This document shows positions 16,786 through 24,041 of a stretch of 24,041 nucleotides of DNA, piece by piece. This DNA is from Lonsdalea britannica (GTDB lineage: Bacteria; Pseudomonadota; Gammaproteobacteria; Enterobacterales; Enterobacteriaceae), in assembly GCF_946477055.1 (NCBI RefSeq), contig NZ_CAMKXG010000017.1, positions 1-24,041 on the forward strand. The letters are read 5' to 3'. Under the pieces are notes generated by a model. It ran no database searches and was not told where the DNA came from. It saw nothing but the letters and a program-made list of their open reading frames with translations. The position numbers and the translations under genes were made by a program. How positions within the stretch are numbered: position 1 is the first letter of the stretch; every line of letters begins with the position of its first letter.

Positions 16786-17580
16786 TTATTCCTGATGCGT
16801 GATGATTTTTGGGATGGTGTCATCCTTACGCAACGTCATTATTTCGCATCCGTCTTCTGTCACCACAATAGTATGCTCATACTGCGCCGACAAGCTGCGA
16901 TCTTTGGTTTTCACCGTCCAACCGTCTTTCATGGTGCGAATGCGGAAATCGCCGGCATTGACCATCGGCTCGATGGTGAAGGCCATACCGGGTTTCAATA
17001 CAACGCCGCCATCATCTGCATCATAGTGCAGAACCTGCGGTTCTTCGTGGAAGCCGGTGCCGATACCGTGTCCGCAGTATTCGCGCACGACAGAGAAATC
17101 CTGAGCTTCAACGAACTGCTGAATGGCTTTGCCGAGTGAACGCAGACGAATGCCGGGTTTTACCATCTTTATCGCCAGATACAGGCTGTCCTGCGTGACG
17201 CGGCACAGACGTTCGCCCAGAATCGTAGGCTTGCCGACGATGAACATTTTGGAGGTATCGCCGTGGAAACCATCTTTGATCACCGTCACGTCGATATTGA
17301 CGATGTCACCGTCTTTGAGATGTTTCTCGTCGGAGGGAATGCCGTGGCAGATGACTTCATTGATGGAGATGCACACCGACTTGGGAAAGCCGTGGTAACC
17401 CAGACAGGCTGAAATCGCATGCTGCTTGTTGGTGATGTGATCGTGACAAATGCGATCCAGTTCACCCGTAGTGACTCCCGGTACGACGTGAGGCTCGATG
17501 ATTTCAAGCACTTCAGCCGCCAGTCGCCCAGCTACGCGCATTTTTTCAATATCTTCCGGAGTTTTAATAGAAATAGCCAT
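16786..17580 (-). CDS. map: Methionine aminopeptidase type I
   Basis: MAP removes the N-terminal methionine from nascent proteins when the second residue is small, and is essential in E. coli. The 264-aa product has the pita-bread fold. The complete dinuclear metal site falls at the E. coli positions: Asp97, Asp108, His171, Glu204 and Glu235. His79 in [10 protein letters not shown] is the conserved active-site His. Length equals E. coli MAP (264 aa). The Shine-Dalgarno is poor. It is transcribed divergently from rpsB across about 340 bp, as in E. coli. Confidence 0.97.
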   Translation of the reverse strand: MAISIKTPEDIEKMRVAGRLAAEVLEIIEPHVVPGVTTGELDRICHDHITNKQHAISACLGYHGFPKSVCISINEVICHGIPSDEKHLKDGDIVNIDVTVIKDGFHGDTSKMFIVGKPTILGERLCRVTQDSLYLAIKMVKPGIRLRSLGKAIQQFVEAQDFSVVREYCGHGIGTGFHEEPQVLHYDADDGGVVLKPGMAFTIEPMVNAGDFRIRTMKDGWTVKTKDRSLSAQYEHTIVVTEDGCEIMTLRKDDTIPKIITHQE

Positions 17581-17706
17581 TGAGTGTGTCCGCAGGTGTG
17601 AATGTTCCTAACGAAAATAGGGTCAGCAAAGAGTGACTTATGGTATCAGCCCTGCCAGGGACTGCCAAATCATCATTGGCGCGCGGGCGCAAAAGCGCAA
17701 GTAAAG

Positions 17707-17736
17707 TTGGTGTCAGTGGGCTGTTTATGGTATAAA
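17707..17736 (+). promoter_or_regulatory. Promoter of rpsB-tsf
   Basis: TTGGTG (17707-17712), an 18-bp spacer and TATAAA (17731-17736) are followed by the GC-rich discriminator GCGCGCC, typical of stringently controlled ribosomal-protein promoters. The transcript would start near 17743, giving a leader of about 180 nt. 17581-17706, upstream of it, holds no gene and should contain the map promoter, which I could not identify. Confidence 0.65.
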
Positions 17737-17814
17737 GCGCGCCGGTGATCCGGCTGGCTGGCGATCAATCGCTGATCTCTCCTTCGGATGACTAAATACT
17801 CACTATGTGTAAAT

Positions 17815-18648
<834 letters not shown>

Positions 18649-18701
18649 TAAGGCTGGCTCTGTCGAGCCCTTATTAACCAGGTATTGATATATGTTGGTT
18701 A

Positions 18702-18725
18702 GGGGGCCTGTAAAGGCCCCCTTTT
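18702..18725 (+). terminator. Partial terminator (attenuator) between rpsB and tsf
   Basis: GGGGGCC (18702-18708) and GGCCCCC (18715-18721) pair around a 6-base loop, followed by TTTT. The genes are cotranscribed in E. coli, so this probably causes partial termination that adjusts EF-Ts relative to S2; that role is an inference. Confidence 0.75.
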
Positions 18726-18760
18726 ACTTATCTCCCCCATGAGATAACGAGGAAAAGATA

Positions 18761-19618
18761 ATGGCTGAAATTACCGCTGCCCTGGTAAAAGAACTGCGCG
18801 AACGTACTGGCGCAGGCATGATGGAATGTAAAAAAGCGCTGGTTGAAGCGAATGGCGACATTGAGCTGGCCATCGACAACATGCGTAAATCTGGCCAGGC
18901 TAAAGCTGCCAAGAAAGCGGGTCGTGTTGCTGCTGAAGGCATCATCCTGACCAAGATTTCTGCAGACGGCAAATACGGCGTCATCGCTGAACTGAACTGT
19001 GAAACTGACTTTGTTGCCAAAGATGCCGGTTTCAAAGCGTTCGGTGAAGAAGTGGCTACCGCTGCTCTGAACGATCGCACGACTGACGTTGAAGAACTGA
19101 AAGCCAAATTTGAAGATCAGCGTACTGCGCTGGTGGCTAAAATCGGTGAAAACATCAATATCCGCCGCATCTCCGTACTGTCCGGCGACGCGCTGGGTTC
19201 TTACCTGCACGGCGCGCGCATCGGCGTTATGGTTGCCGCAACGGGTGCAGACGAAGAGCTGATCAAGCACATCGCTATGCACATCGCTGCCAGCAAGCCT
19301 GAATACGTGAAGGCTGAAGATGTTCCGGCTGACGTTGTCGCTCGTGAGCACCAGATCCAGCTGGACATCGCCATGCAGTCCGGCAAACCGCGTGAAATCG
19401 CAGAAAAAATGGTCGAAGGCCGTATGCGTAAATTCACCGGCGAAATCTCTCTGTCCGGCCAGCACTTCGTGATGGACCCGAGCAAAACCGTCGGCCAGCT
19501 GCTGAAAGAGCACAACGCAGACGTCACCAGCTTCATTCGTTATGAAGTGGGTGAAGGTATTGAGAAAGCTGAAGTTGACTTTGCTGCTGAAGTTGCAGCA
19601 ATGAGCAAGCAGTCTTAA
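18761..19618 (+). CDS. tsf: Elongation factor Ts
   Basis: EF-Ts is the nucleotide-exchange factor that regenerates EF-Tu-GTP from EF-Tu-GDP. The 285-aa product has the N-terminal UBA-like domain (about 1-55, [19 protein letters not shown]), the EF-Tu-disrupting motif TDFVAKD (82-88), and the dimerisation/coiled-coil region up to the C-terminal [11 protein letters not shown]. It is two residues longer than E. coli EF-Ts. GAGGAAAA lies at good spacing before the ATG. Strong codon bias as in rpsB, ending in a clear intrinsic terminator. Confidence 0.98.
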   Translation: MAEITAALVKELRERTGAGMMECKKALVEANGDIELAIDNMRKSGQAKAAKKAGRVAAEGIILTKISADGKYGVIAELNCETDFVAKDAGFKAFGEEVATAALNDRTTDVEELKAKFEDQRTALVAKIGENINIRRISVLSGDALGSYLHGARIGVMVAATGADEELIKHIAMHIAASKPEYVKAEDVPADVVAREHQIQLDIAMQSGKPREIAEKMVEGRMRKFTGEISLSGQHFVMDPSKTVGQLLKEHNADVTSFIRYEVGEGIEKAEVDFAAEVAAMSKQS

Positions 19619-19626
19619 TAAAAAAG

Positions 19627-19654
19627 AGGAGCCGCCGGTTGGCGGTTCCTTTTT
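19627..19654 (+). terminator. Rho-independent terminator of rpsB-tsf
   Basis: AGGAGCCGCC (19627-19636) and GGCGGTTCCT (19641-19650), with one G:U pair, enclose the loop GGTT and are followed by a run of T. Confidence 0.93.
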
Positions 19655-19669
19655 ATCCAGCCCAAAGAG

Positions 19670-19697
19670 TTCATTACATCGGGTAGCTCGCTATTCT
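19670..19697 (+). promoter_or_regulatory. Candidate promoter of pyrH
   Basis: TTCATT (19670-19675), a 16-bp spacer and TATTCT (19692-19697) lie between the tsf terminator and pyrH, so a promoter is required hereabouts. The match is modest. Confidence 0.35.
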
Positions 19698-19761
19698 GCG
19701 AAACCGGGTGTAGCAGTGTAACCATCCCCAATACGACGACAGCCTGTTAGGACAAAACACC

Positions 19762-20493
19762 ATGGCAACCAACGCAAAACCCGTATATCAACGTATCCTG
19801 CTCAAGCTCAGCGGCGAAGCCCTGCAAGGCGCGGACGGTTTCGGTATTGATGCTAGCATTCTGGATCGCATGGCTCAGGAAGTGAAAGAACTGGTTGAGC
19901 TGGGCATTCAGGTCGGTGTGGTTATCGGCGGCGGCAACCTGTTCCGCGGCGCTGGGCTTGCCAAAGCGGGAATGAACCGTGTTGTGGGCGACCATATGGG
20001 GATGCTGGCGACGGTAATGAACGGTCTGGCGATGCGTGATGCCCTGCACCGTGCCTACGTCAATGCTCGACTGATGTCGGCGATCCCGCTGAACGGCGTG
20101 TGCGATAACTACAGTTGGGCCGAGGCCATCAGCCTGCTGCGCAACAACCGCGTTGTCATTTTCTCCGCTGGCACCGGCAACCCGTTCTTCACTACTGACT
20201 CCGCAGCGTGTCTGCGCGGCATTGAGATCGAAGCCGACGTGGTATTGAAGGCAACTAAAGTCGATGGCGTTTACTCTGCCGATCCGGTAAAAGATCCCAA
20301 TGCGACGTTGTACGAAACGCTGGACTACCAGGATGTACTGGAACGTGAGCTGAAGGTCATGGATCTTGCCGCATTTACGCTGGCGCGAGACCACAATCTG
20401 CCGATCCGCGTGTTCAACATGAACAAACCCGGCGCGCTGCGTCGTGTGGTGATGGGTGAAAAAGAAGGCACGTTGATCAGTAATAACGGCTAA
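19762..20493 (+). CDS. pyrH: Uridylate kinase (UMP kinase)
   Basis: PyrH phosphorylates UMP to UDP with ATP, the committed step towards UTP and CTP. It is a hexamer activated by GTP and inhibited by UTP. The 243-aa product has the amino-acid-kinase fold: [11 protein letters not shown] (13-23), the UMP-loop GGGNLFRG (56-63), [16 protein letters not shown], and the ATP-site segment [13 protein letters not shown]. It is two residues longer than E. coli PyrH. AGGA lies about 9 bp before the ATG. It has its own transcription signals between tsf and frr, preserving the rpsB-tsf-pyrH-frr order of most bacteria. Confidence 0.98.
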   Translation: MATNAKPVYQRILLKLSGEALQGADGFGIDASILDRMAQEVKELVELGIQVGVVIGGGNLFRGAGLAKAGMNRVVGDHMGMLATVMNGLAMRDALHRAYVNARLMSAIPLNGVCDNYSWAEAISLLRNNRVVIFSAGTGNPFFTTDSAACLRGIEIEADVVLKATKVDGVYSADPVKDPNATLYETLDYQDVLERELKVMDLAAFTLARDHNLPIRVFNMNKPGALRRVVMGEKEGTLISNNG

Positions 20494-20628
20494 CGTCAAA
20501 GTAAGGTAATATCCTGCTTCGGCGATACAAGATAGCGCTATCTCTGCCCGCTACGGCTGGCATAAATTATTCACCGGATCATGCTAAGGCGTGATCTGAC
20601 AGGCAACCAGTTTTCAAGGGTTCACAAC

Positions 20629-21186
20629 GTGATTAATGAAATCAGAAAAGATGCTGATACTCGCATGGATAAATGCGTAGAGGTTTTCAAAAACCAAATC
20701 AGTAAAGTCCGCACCGGACGAGCTTCTCCCAGCCTGCTGGACGGCATCCATGTAGAATATTACGGTAGCGCGACGCCGCTGCGTCAGGTCGCCAACGTGG
20801 TTGCGGAAGATGCCCGTACGCTGGCTGTGACGGTCTTCGATCGCTCTTTGAGCGCGGCTGTTGAAAAAGCGATCATGGCGTCCGATCTGGGTCTGAACCC
20901 GATGTCCGCTGGTACGGTCATTCGTGTACCGCTGCCTGCGCTGACTGAAGAACGCCGTAAAGATCTGATCAAAGTGGTTCGCGGCGAAGCCGAACAGGGC
21001 CGCGTCTCCGTACGTAACGTGCGTCGCGATGCGAACGACAAGCTGAAGGCACAGTTGAAAGACAAAACCATCAGCGAAGACGAAGAACGCCGTGCTCAGG
21101 ACGATATTCAGAAGCTGACTGACAGCTTTATCAAGAAAATCGACACTGCGCTGGCTGACAAAGAAAAAGAACTGATGGATTTCTAA
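20629..21186 (+). CDS. frr: Ribosome recycling factor
   Basis: RRF works with EF-G to split post-termination ribosomes and is essential. The long open frame reaches back to an ATG at 20581, but the family start (IxxIRKDAxxRMDKC) is reached from the GTG at 20629. That GTG has AGGG 8 bp upstream and gives 185 aa, exactly the E. coli length; E. coli frr also uses GTG. Features are the three-helix-bundle segments with [13 protein letters not shown], the [25 protein letters not shown] hinge/core, and the C-terminal KELMDF. It is followed by a strong terminator. Confidence 0.97.
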   Translation: MINEIRKDADTRMDKCVEVFKNQISKVRTGRASPSLLDGIHVEYYGSATPLRQVANVVAEDARTLAVTVFDRSLSAAVEKAIMASDLGLNPMSAGTVIRVPLPALTEERRKDLIKVVRGEAEQGRVSVRNVRRDANDKLKAQLKDKTISEDEERRAQDDIQKLTDSFIKKIDTALADKEKELMDF

Positions 21187-21202
21187 ATCCGTCAGTCAGG
21201 AC

Positions 21203-21256
21203 AGCGCCGCCAGTAGGTGAAGGGTCACCCCTCCCTCTCGCGGCGCTTTATTTTTT
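21203..21256 (+). terminator. Rho-independent terminator of frr
   Basis: AGCGCCGC (21203-21210) and GCGGCGCT (21240-21247) form a perfect 8-bp stem. The loop contains its own small hairpin (GGTGA/TCACC), and the stem is followed by TTTATTTTTT. Confidence 0.9.
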
Positions 21257-21386
21257 ATGCTTCCTTGATTCAGGTTTGGCGGTATCTATACCGGTTCAAC
21301 CGGCATTGCCGACAGCAATGAAAGAGTCGTATTCCCGCCTGCTGCCACATCTGACAATCAATCGCTGTATGTATTAGAGCACCCCT

Positions 21387-22580
21387 ATGAAGAAGCTGAC
21401 AATTTTGGGTTCAACCGGTTCGATCGGCATGAGTACGCTCGCTGTGGTCAAGGCGAATCCGAACGACTTTTCGGTGAAAGCGCTGGTCGCCGGACGCAAT
21501 GTGCCGCGAATGGTGGAACAGTGTCTGGCGTTTCGCCCTGAATTTGCTGCGATGGCGGATGAAAACAGCGCGAGCGAACTGCGTCGACAGCTGAAAGAGC
21601 AGGGTTGTAAAACCGAGGTGCTGTGCGGTGAGCAGGGCGCTTGCGAGTTAGCCAGCCTTGATGGCGTCGACCAGGTTATGGCGGCCATCGTGGGGGCGGC
21701 AGGACTATTGCCGACGCTGGCGGCGATTCGCGCGGGTAAGCAGGTACTATTGGCGAATAAAGAGTCGCTCGTGACCTGCGGACACCTGTTCATGCGTGAA
21801 GTTGCGGCTAACCGAGCCCAACTGCTGCCTATCGACAGCGAACATAATGCTATTTTTCAGAGTTTACCTGAGCAAATTCAGCATCAGCTGGGTTACGCTG
21901 ACTTGATGGATTACGGCGTTGAACAGATTGTCCTTACCGGTTCCGGTGGTCCTTTCCGTGATACCGCGCTGGCGGACCTGAGGGCGATGACGCCCGATCA
22001 GGCTTGCGCTCATCCCAACTGGTCGATGGGACGCAAGATTTCCGTGGATTCTGCGACCATGATGAACAAAGGTCTCGAATACATCGAAGCCCGCTGGTTG
22101 TTCAACGCATCGGATGAGCAGATGGAAGTGGTGATTCACCCTCAGTCGGTCATCCATTCCATGGTGCGTTATCGGGACGGCAGCGTATTGGCGCAGTTGG
22201 GATCTCCGGATATGCGGACGCCCATTGCACACGCGATGGCTTATCCGGCACGTGTAGCCTCTGGGGCGCCGAAGCTGGATTTTTGCCAACTGGGCGCGCT
22301 GACGTTTTCGGCTCCGGATTATCAGCGATATCCTTGTCTGACATTGGCGATAGAAGCCTGTAACCACGGTCAGGCGGCGACAACGGCGTTGAATGCCGCT
22401 AATGAGGTCGTCGTTGAGGCTTTTCTGCAGTCGGCTATCCGTTTTACGGATATCGCGCAGCTTAACCGACGGGTTCTGGAACAGCTGGTACTGCCGGAAC
22501 CCGACAGTGTGGATGATGTGCTCGCCATCGACCGCTGGGCAAGGATACAGACACGGCAGGAACTGCAGCACTACCGCTGA
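21387..22580 (+). CDS. dxr: 1-deoxy-D-xylulose-5-phosphate reductoisomerase
   Basis: Dxr (IspC) isomerises and reduces DXP to 2-C-methyl-D-erythritol 4-phosphate with NADPH, the second step of the MEP isoprenoid pathway and the target of fosmidomycin. The 397-aa product has the NADPH motif GSTGSIG (8-14) and the KES motif (125-127). The metal ligands Asp150 and Glu152 are in LPIDSEHNA, at the E. coli positions. GSGGPFRDT and the [19 protein letters not shown] segment, with the remaining active-site residues, are also intact. It is one residue shorter than E. coli Dxr. The Shine-Dalgarno is weak. It supplies precursors that downstream uppS turns into undecaprenyl diphosphate. Confidence 0.97.
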   Translation: MKKLTILGSTGSIGMSTLAVVKANPNDFSVKALVAGRNVPRMVEQCLAFRPEFAAMADENSASELRRQLKEQGCKTEVLCGEQGACELASLDGVDQVMAAIVGAAGLLPTLAAIRAGKQVLLANKESLVTCGHLFMREVAANRAQLLPIDSEHNAIFQSLPEQIQHQLGYADLMDYGVEQIVLTGSGGPFRDTALADLRAMTPDQACAHPNWSMGRKISVDSATMMNKGLEYIEARWLFNASDEQMEVVIHPQSVIHSMVRYRDGSVLAQLGSPDMRTPIAHAMAYPARVASGAPKLDFCQLGALTFSAPDYQRYPCLTLAIEACNHGQAATTALNAANEVVVEAFLQSAIRFTDIAQLNRRVLEQLVLPEPDSVDDVLAIDRWARIQTRQELQHYR

Positions 22581-22598
22581 TTTGGCGAGGGTGCGCGT

Positions 22599-22627
22599 TT
22601 GTGGCACGTGTTTTGAAATGGTATAGT
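22599..22627 (+). promoter_or_regulatory. Predicted promoter upstream of uppS-cdsA
   Basis: TTGTGG (22599-22604), a 17-bp spacer and TATAGT (22622-22627) lie just after the dxr stop and predict a start near 22634. This is a good sigma70 match. Confidence 0.6.
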
Positions 22628-22677
22628 CTGCGCCGCTAGGTGTAGGCTGTTTACGTGATAAGCCAATGGCAACGATA

Positions 22678-22703
22678 AGCTGTGTAAGTTCACGGCTTTT
22701 TTT
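22678..22703 (+). terminator. Terminator/attenuator-like hairpin upstream of uppS
   Basis: AGCTGTG (22678-22684) and CACGGCT (22691-22697) pair with one G:U around a 6-base loop and run into seven T. It lies downstream of the predicted promoter at 22599-22627 and upstream of uppS. It would end dxr transcripts but also stop the new transcript after about 70 nt unless bypassed. Confidence 0.65.
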
Positions 22704-22769
22704 GCGCTGCCAGGTCCGATGACTGAAAGAACCTATCGATATTCTTGCTTGAGGAAATCAGTACACGCT

Positions 22770-23531
22770 ATGCCCTCCAAAAATCAACAAGGCAGCCAAA
22801 GCCAGCAGTCATGCAGTCCTCGTCATGTCGCCATCATCATGGATGGTAACGGACGTTGGGCGAAGCAGCGGGGTAAACTACGCGTTTTTGGCCATCAGGC
22901 GGGAGTCAAATCCGTTCGCCGGGCAGTCAGTTTCGCCGCCCGTCATCAGTTGAATGCTCTGACGCTCTATGCGTTCAGTAGCGAGAACTGGAGTCGACCG
23001 GCGCAAGAAGTCTCTGCGCTCATGCAGCTGTTTATGCGGGCGCTGGATAGCGAAGTAAAAAGCCTGCACAAACATAATGTGAGGTTGCGCATTATTGGCG
23101 ACATGAGTCGCTTTAGTTCCCGTTTGCAGGAGCGTATCCGTCTTTCGGAGGAGCTCACTGCGAATAATACCGGTCTGACCCTGAATATTGCTGCGAATTA
23201 TGGCGGCCGTTGGGATATCATTCAGGGAGTCCGACAAATCGCCGAGCAGGTCCAGGAAGGTGCGCTGCGTCCCGATACCATCGATGAAGCCACCCTGTGC
23301 CAGTACACCTGCCTTAACGAGCAGGCGCCGGTTGATTTAGTAATAAGAACGGGCGGAGAACATCGCATCAGCAACTTTTTATTGTGGCAAATAGCCTATG
23401 CTGAATTGTATTTTACCGATGTCCTCTGGCCCGATTTTGATGAAGAAGTCTTTGAAGGTGCGCTGAATGCTTTTGCTCAACGAGAGCGTCGCTTCGGAGG
23501 AACCACGCCTAACGATGTCGTTGCATCCTAG
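22770..23531 (+). CDS. uppS: Undecaprenyl diphosphate synthase (cis-prenyltransferase)
   Basis: UppS (IspU) adds eight isopentenyl units to farnesyl diphosphate in cis, making the C55 carrier for peptidoglycan, O-antigen and other envelope glycans. It has catalytic Asp25 in [12 protein letters not shown] (19-30), the GHxxG loop (FGHQAG), [12 protein letters not shown], and the signature [17 protein letters not shown] with the distal metal- and substrate-binding residues. Start: the ATG at 22770 gives 253 aa, the E. coli length, though the Shine-Dalgarno GAGGAAA is 12 bp away. An in-frame ATG at 22719 (17 more residues, AGG 5 bp upstream) cannot be excluded. Its stop overlaps the Shine-Dalgarno of cdsA. 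Confidence 0.96.
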   Translation: MPSKNQQGSQSQQSCSPRHVAIIMDGNGRWAKQRGKLRVFGHQAGVKSVRRAVSFAARHQLNALTLYAFSSENWSRPAQEVSALMQLFMRALDSEVKSLHKHNVRLRIIGDMSRFSSRLQERIRLSEELTANNTGLTLNIAANYGGRWDIIQGVRQIAEQVQEGALRPDTIDEATLCQYTCLNEQAPVDLVIRTGGEHRISNFLLWQIAYAELYFTDVLWPDFDEEVFEGALNAFAQRERRFGGTTPNDVVAS

Positions 23532-23540
23532 GGGGACCTT

Positions 23541-24041
23541 TTGCTGAAGTATCGCTTGATTACTGCTTTAATTCTTATTCCTGCTGTTATTGCCGCGCTC
23601 TTTTTCCTGCCGCTGCTGGGATTCTCTTTGGTGACGTTGGCCGTTTGCATGCTGGCCGCCTGGGAGTGGGGACAGCTGGCTGGATTCGTTTCGTACAGTC
23701 AACGTATCTGGCTGGCGCTGCTCTTTGGGCTGCTGCTGGCCGTAATGCTGTTGACGATGCCTGCCTACCAACGTTCGGTACATGTGGTGCAGATCGCGGC
23801 GTCTCTGTGGTCCTCCGCAGCCTGGTGGTGTCTGGCGCTGGTGATGGTGCTGTCCTATCCGGCATCGGCTCTGGCCTGGCGGCATTCACGCATACTGCGG
23901 CTGGTCGCCGGCATGCTGACCATCATCCCGTTCTTTTGGGGCATGGTGACGCTGCGCCAACTGGGTTACGAAGCCAACTCATTTACCGGTGCGTGGTGGC
24001 TGCTGTACGTCATGTTGCTGGTGTGGGGCGCAGACAGTGGC
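23541..24041 (+). CDS. cdsA: Phosphatidate cytidylyltransferase, 5' part (runs off the window)
   Basis: CdsA makes CDP-diacylglycerol from phosphatidic acid and CTP in the inner membrane, the branch point for all phospholipids. A TTG start at 23541 reads MLKYRLITALILIPAVIAAL and onward, with 167 codons present before the edge. The E. coli gene also starts with TTG. GGGGGA (23531-23536) serves as Shine-Dalgarno and overlaps the uppS stop, so translation is probably coupled. Several membrane helices are visible: about 5-25, 27-44, 57-73, 82-104 and 117-133. The sequence ends in LLYVMLLVWGADSG. The CDP-alcohol-type signature near the C-terminus lies outside the window. Confidence 0.95.
   Translation, partial: MLKYRLITALILIPAVIAALFFLPLLGFSLVTLAVCMLAAWEWGQLAGFVSYSQRIWLALLFGLLLAVMLLTMPAYQRSVHVVQIAASLWSSAAWWCLALVMVLSYPASALAWRHSRILRLVAGMLTIIPFFWGMVTLRQLGYEANSFTGAWWLLYVMLLVWGADSG

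Noticed and set aside
18728..20499. Long minus-strand open frames opposite tsf (18728-19513) and pyrH (19747-20499), and one over rpsB (17803-18432)
   Set aside because: They mirror the strongly codon-biased rpsB, tsf and pyrH. Stop codons are rare in the antisense frame of such genes; no start signals or family motifs are seen.
20530..20543. Perfect palindrome AGATAGCGCTATCT between pyrH and frr
   Set aside because: It is a clean 14-bp palindrome but has no T tract and no clear promoter around it. A single occurrence gives no function; kept only as a note.
21281..21418. Short inverted repeats GGTATCTATACC and CCGGTTCAACCGG before dxr, with GGTTCAACCGG repeated at 21408-21418
   Set aside because: The second copy is the codons for the conserved GSTGSIG motif of Dxr, so the repeat is probably chance. 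No flanking evidence for an operator.

Overview
The window is a chromosomal housekeeping segment from an enterobacterium (order Enterobacterales). Every protein gene has a close, full-length relative in Escherichia coli. Local gene order and two E. coli-type sRNAs (GcvB and CsrB/RsmB) support this. It is not E. coli itself. The best guess is Pectobacteriaceae (Pectobacterium, Dickeya, Brenneria or Lonsdalea type); this is an inference from sequence divergence and compact gene order, not a proof. I see no insertion sequence, prophage, CRISPR array, toxin-antitoxin pair or other accessory island.

Layout. 1-50: the 5' two-thirds of an initiator tRNA (minus strand) with its promoter. 277-4090: mltA (lytic transglycosylase), then tcdA facing csdE-csdA, the sulfur-relay pair that serves TcdA in making cyclic t6A in tRNA. 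4275-7317: a small YgdI/YgdR-type lipoprotein, the divergent gcvB sRNA/gcvA regulator pair, then ygdD and rlmM. 7337-9539: xni and ppnN on the minus strand. 9767-12573: syd, the csrB/rsmB sRNA with a perfect UvrY/GacA-type operator, then yqcC, truC and yqcA. A bidirectional terminator closes this half.

12676-17580 runs on the minus strand in the order map, glnD, dapD, yaeH (DUF3461). From 17700 to the right edge the plus strand carries rpsB (with a structured leader), tsf, pyrH, frr, dxr, uppS and the first 167 codons of cdsA: translation, UMP kinase, isoprenoid and lipid-carrier synthesis, and phospholipid synthesis.

The left half matches the ~63-min region of E. coli K-12 and the right half the ~4-min region, so the join between yqcA and yaeH is a synteny junction relative to E. 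coli. Several genes found in the E. coli interval (fuc operon, sdaCB, queF) are absent here.

The most informative non-coding content is post-transcriptional: GcvB with a shortened GU-rich R1 region, a CsrA-titrating RNA with about 19 GGA motifs, the rpsB leader, a terminator-like hairpin between rpsB and tsf, and promoter-terminator arrangements ahead of uppS and xni that could be attenuators. Gene starts were set by family length and Shine-Dalgarno position. Non-ATG starts are proposed for ppnN (TTG), frr (GTG) and cdsA (TTG). I found no convincing undescribed system.
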